Source of the DNA: Acidobacteriota bacterium
Lineage (GTDB): Bacteria > Acidobacteriota > Vicinamibacteria > Marinacidobacterales > SMYC01
Direction: 5' to 3'
Assembly (NCBI GenBank): GCA_030598165.1
Contig: JAUVQL010000022.1
Coordinates: 1 to 9,032 of the forward strand
DNA: 9,032 nt
The notes beneath the pieces were generated by a model. The model had not been told where the DNA came from. It worked only from the letters and a program-made list of their open reading frames with translations, and searched no databases. Made by a program: the position numbers and the translations under genes. Below, piece after piece: positions 6,886-9,032 of this stretch (the first letter of the stretch is position 1; each line of letters begins with the position of its first letter).

Positions 6886-7284
6886 TCAAGAGGCTTTCTG
6901 AGAGGTAGATGAAGCCCGGTCTTCCTCTCGTACCCACTCGAGATCGCCTTTTGCCCAGAGATAGGCTAATCCCAGGCCGAGTATCGCGATGAAGATGAGT
7001 CCTTCTATGAATGCAAAGAGACCAAGCTCCTTGAAGACCACTGCCCAAGGGAACAGAAACACCGCCTCCACATCGAAAATGATGAACGCCAAAGCGAACA
7101 CATAGAAGCGGATGTTGAACTGAACCCAGGCGTTGCCAACCGGATTCTCCCCGCACTCGTAAGACATGGCTTTTTCTGAGGAAGGCTTCGAAGGCCTTAC
7201 CAGACCGGCAAAAATGAGAGTCAAACCCACAAAGGCAAATCCGGCGACGATAAGTAATAGGACTCCCAGAAACTCTGACATCAT
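6886..7284 (-). CDS. nuoA: NADH-quinone oxidoreductase subunit A
   Basis: This 132-residue, three-helix membrane subunit is the first gene of the operon. The conserved loop [10 protein letters not shown] (41-50) and the second-helix segment [18 protein letters not shown] (63-80) identify it. The C-terminal WAKGDLEWV is also typical. Two consecutive ATG codons start the frame (7282-7284 and 7279-7281), and either may be used. A GAGAG stretch just upstream is a modest Shine-Dalgarno sequence. The C-terminal tail is Ser/Thr-rich. The upstream intergenic region holds the likely operon promoter. Confidence 0.96.
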   Translation of the reverse strand: MMSEFLGVLLLIVAGFAFVGLTLIFAGLVRPSKPSSEKAMSYECGENPVGNAWVQFNIRFYVFALAFIIFDVEAVFLFPWAVVFKELGLFAFIEGLIFIAILGLGLAYLWAKGDLEWVREEDRASSTSQKAS

Positions 7285-7310
7285 GCCACTCTCAGCAAAC
7301 TTGAAATTGC

Positions 7311-7339
7311 ATTATTTCCAATCAACCGTAAGCCGGCAA
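7311..7339 (-). promoter_or_regulatory. Candidate sigma-70 promoter of the nuo operon
   Basis: On the minus strand, TTGCCG (plus 7334-7339; 4 of 6 consensus) and AATAAT (plus 7311-7316; 5 of 6) are separated by exactly 17 bases. Transcription would start about 20 bases before the nuoA ATG. The position and spacing are good, but one such match by chance in a 300-base region is possible. Confidence 0.4.
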
Positions 7340-7508
7340 CCCCTTTGAGATGCCATTTTTGGACGCTGAATCCCACCGTATGACGGCCCCACACAACAGG
7401 CAGACCTGAGCCGATCTACCCTCCCGGCCGCAAAGGCGGGTATTATAGCCAGTGGTCATCAACCGGGCAACATCAAGTTTTTAAACGAACTACGTGGATT
7501 CGCTACCG

Positions 7509-7520
7509 ACGGAATTCCGT
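7509..7520. promoter_or_regulatory. 12-base perfect palindrome, possible operator
   Basis: ACGGAATTCCGT is a perfect inverted repeat lying 76 bases upstream of the glycosyltransferase start. Symmetry of this size suits a dimeric regulator, but no regulator gene is in the window and the palindrome may be chance. Confidence 0.25.
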
Positions 7521-7596
7521 TTCTTCGGGGCCTTTCGAGAGGTCGGGCAAGGCACATACCGCGGTCGAGCTCTCGTGCTAGGATCGACTCAGGTTC

Positions 7597-8328
7597 ATGA
7601 AACTATCCGTCATCATCCCTGCACTCGACGAAGAGGCTAATCTCCCCCGCTCACTCTCGGCCCTTCCCCCCGAAGCAGAGATCATTGTCGTGGATGGACA
7701 AAGCCGCGACAGAACCCGCGAGATTGCCCGACAGTGGGGAGCTCGAGTGGTTCAGAGCAAGCGGGGCCGAGCCGCTCAAATGAACGTTGGTCGAGAGCAT
7801 GCGAGCGGCGACGTCCTCTTGTTCCTACACGTCGATTGTGTTCTTGGGCCTCGAGCAACGGAGTCCATGGAGAAAGCACTCAGTCGGTCCGGCGTAGTGG
7901 GGGGATCATTTCGGCTCCATATCGACCATCCTGGTTGGGGCTACCGCCTCGTCGCCTTTGGCTCCAACCTCAGGGCTCGCCTATTCGGTTTGCCTTATGG
8001 AGACCAGGCTATCTTCGTACGCCGCTCGGATTTCGACGCTATTGGAGGCTACCCTGAAGACCCCCTCATGGAAGATGTTGTCCTCGTGCGCCGTTTACGG
8101 CGACGAGGGAAATTGGCATCTGTCGATGACACCGTCACCACAGGAACGCGTCACTGGCAACACTTAGGTCCTCTGCTCACCACCCTACTCAATTGGGTGA
8201 CGGTCGGGTTGTTTTTTCTCGGTGTGTCACCAACGCGACTTGCGCCTTGGTATCAGAGGCTCAGGACAGGTAAACAAGTATTGGAAGTCCCCCAAGTGGA
8301 TTGCAGCAGCAAGCTCCCAGACGGCTAG
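7597..8328 (+). CDS. Family 2 glycosyltransferase, TIGR04283-like
   Basis: This 243-residue GT-A fold protein has the nucleotide-binding start VIIPALDEEANLPRSL (5-20), VVDGQSRDRT (31-40) with D33 and D38, and GDVLLFLHVD (71-80), in which H78-V-D80 takes the place of the metal-binding DXD. GGSFRL (102-107), GLPYGDQAIFVRR (131-143), GGYPEDPLMEDVVLVRRLRR (150-169) and a basic region follow. This combination fits the TIGR04283 group, often annotated as rSAM/selenodomain-associated transferase. A hydrophobic stretch at about 192-210 near the C-terminus could attach it to the membrane. The ATG has only AGG nearby as a ribosome site. Substrate and product are unknown. It is transcribed divergently from nuo and converges on the phosphofructokinase gene. 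Fold assignment is firm; the subfamily is from memory. Confidence 0.88.
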   Translation: MKLSVIIPALDEEANLPRSLSALPPEAEIIVVDGQSRDRTREIARQWGARVVQSKRGRAAQMNVGREHASGDVLLFLHVDCVLGPRATESMEKALSRSGVVGGSFRLHIDHPGWGYRLVAFGSNLRARLFGLPYGDQAIFVRRSDFDAIGGYPEDPLMEDVVLVRRLRRRGKLASVDDTVTTGTRHWQHLGPLLTTLLNWVTVGLFFLGVSPTRLAPWYQRLRTGKQVLEVPQVDCSSKLPDG

Positions 8329-8366
8329 GCCCGGCTCCGCAACCTCAGGGCCGTGAAGGCAGGCTC

Positions 8367-8412
8367 TTCCTGAATTCCTGAATTCCTGAATTCTTGAGTT
8401 CTTGAGTTCTTG
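8367..8412 (+). repeat. Octamer tandem array (TTCCTGAA/TTCTTGAG), convergent spacer
   Basis: Three copies of TTCCTGAA (8367-8390), two of TTCTTGAG (8391-8406) and a partial sixth unit form an 8-base tandem repeat. It ends 4 bases before the phosphofructokinase stop codon, so it lies just 3' of that gene. It is closely related to the array at 5745-5781. A GC-rich TAGGCCCGGCT word (8326-8336), overlapping the glycosyltransferase stop, also occurs inverted in the nuoC-nuoD spacer at 5694-5704. Confidence 0.85.
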
Positions 8413-8415
8413 GCT

Positions 8416-9032
8416 CTACACATCACTCGTCATGATGAAGAGAGGCAGACCATGAAGCGTCTTGTAAATCGGCCTCAGTCTCTCCGTATTGTAATACTTG
8501 TCAACGTCCACGGCTTTCTTCCGACCACTCACCGCATCGATGGGAACGTTGTCGTAACGGCCGTGGCGAAGGCTAATGAGGCGCCCCGATCGTTTCGAGA
8601 GCACTAGATCCAGAGCTAAGTTGCCAAAGGCCATGGGGACGACCGAGTCGATGGCATCGGGATCTCCGCATCGCACTAAATAACCCAGCCGCTGGCTCAA
8701 GACATTGATACGCTTCCCGTCGTTATACTTCGAGGAAGCTTCTTTTAGAGCCGATGAGACCTTGTCGCCGACACCACCCAGCTTCTTGTGACCGTACTGA
8801 TCTTTTTCCTCGCCTTCGAAGGACATCTCCGTCTCCTGGGCCATCTTCGCACCTTCGGAGACCAACCCGACTGCATACTTACTGGGGTGACGGTTCCGAT
8901 CTTCGACTAAGAGCTCGGCCAAGCGCTCGATCTCAAAATTGTGCTCAGGGATGACGCAACGGTCCGCAGCACCTGCCATCGTCGGCAGCATTGCGGTAAA
9001 GCCCGCGTAACGTCCGAAGACTTCGATGACCA
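8416..9032 (-). CDS. 6-phosphofructokinase, C-terminal part (5' end outside window)
   Basis: The frame is open from the window edge to a TAG at 8416-8418, giving about 205 residues of the C-terminal part of a PfkA-fold enzyme, which phosphorylates fructose 6-phosphate in glycolysis. The conserved VIEVFGRYAGFTAM, GAADRCVIPEHNFEIERLAELL (read in two overlapping pieces), YGHKKLGGVGD, RLGYLVRCGDPDAID and MAFGNLALDLVL are family landmarks. Translation from the ATG at 8991 is not the true start, because the GRYAGF motif lies upstream of it. The residues that separate ATP from pyrophosphate use lie outside the window, so the phosphate donor is undetermined. Its 3' end carries the octamer array. Confidence 0.9.
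   Translation of the reverse strand, partial: VIEVFGRYAGFTAMLPTMAGAADRCVIPEHNFEIERLAELLVEDRNRHPSKYAVGLVSEGAKMAQETEMSFEGEEKDQYGHKKLGGVGDKVSSALKEASSKYNDGKRINVLSQRLGYLVRCGDPDAIDSVVPMAFGNLALDLVLSKRSGRLISLRHGRYDNVPIDAVSGRKKAVDVDKYYNTERLRPIYKTLHGLPLFIMTSDV

Larger units (their letters stand above)
7285..7596. other. Divergent intergenic region between nuoA and the glycosyltransferase gene
   Basis: This is 312 bases with no credible coding sequence. It holds a candidate nuo promoter near nuoA, a bulged GC hairpin around 7424-7441 (CCCGGCC and GGCGGG) followed by TATTATAG, and the 12-base palindrome ACGGAATTCCGT at 7509-7520. No convincing sigma-70 pair was found for the plus-strand gene. No RNA gene or riboswitch was recognised. 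Confidence 0.6.

Noticed and set aside
6872..7156. N-terminal extension of the nuoB frame
   Set aside because: It overlaps nuoA and has no similarity to NuoB. The ATG at 6871 gives the standard length with all four cluster ligands.
8326..8412. Bidirectional terminator between the convergent glycosyltransferase and phosphofructokinase genes
   Set aside because: Only a short GGCCC/GGGCC pairing is present and neither strand shows a T-run. The spacer is better described by its repeat array.

Overview
The window is bacterial chromosome and is dominated by one long minus-strand operon for respiratory complex I (the proton-pumping NADH-quinone oxidoreductase family). Read in the direction of transcription, from high to low coordinates, the order is nuoA, nuoB, nuoC, nuoD, nuoH, nuoI, nuoJ, nuoK, nuoN, then a seven-iron ferredoxin gene. 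Most genes overlap or sit within about 16 bases of each other. The exceptions are a 170-base, repeat-filled gap between nuoC and nuoD and a 73-base gap before the ferredoxin gene.

Two blocks of the classical 14-gene order are missing. The NADH-oxidising module nuoE, nuoF and nuoG would lie between nuoD and nuoH, but those two genes overlap by one base. The antiporter subunits nuoL and nuoM would lie between nuoK and nuoN, but that gap is 5 bases. What remains is the quinone-reducing module (B, C, D, I), the small membrane subunits (A, H, J, K) and one antiporter-like subunit (N). The electron donor cannot be read from the window. A co-transcribed ferredoxin makes ferredoxin a reasonable hypothesis, but nuoEFG and nuoLM may simply be encoded elsewhere.

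Upstream of nuoA is a 312-base divergent intergenic region with a plausible sigma-70 promoter for the nuo operon and a 12-base palindrome. It is followed by a plus-strand family 2 glycosyltransferase. That gene converges on a minus-strand 6-phosphofructokinase, of which only the C-terminal part is inside the window.

The two repeat-bearing spacers (nuoC/nuoD and glycosyltransferase/phosphofructokinase) carry related 8-base tandem arrays and share an 11-base GC-rich word. This suggests a dispersed non-coding repeat family in the genome. No tRNA, rRNA, CRISPR array, transposase or phage gene was seen.

The organism cannot be named from the sequence. Moderate GC content, an 11-subunit-type nuo order, a FdxA-like seven-iron ferredoxin and this phosphofructokinase type suggest a free-living, probably Gram-negative bacterium from a phylum such as Acidobacteriota or a neighbouring lineage. 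That placement is weak inference.
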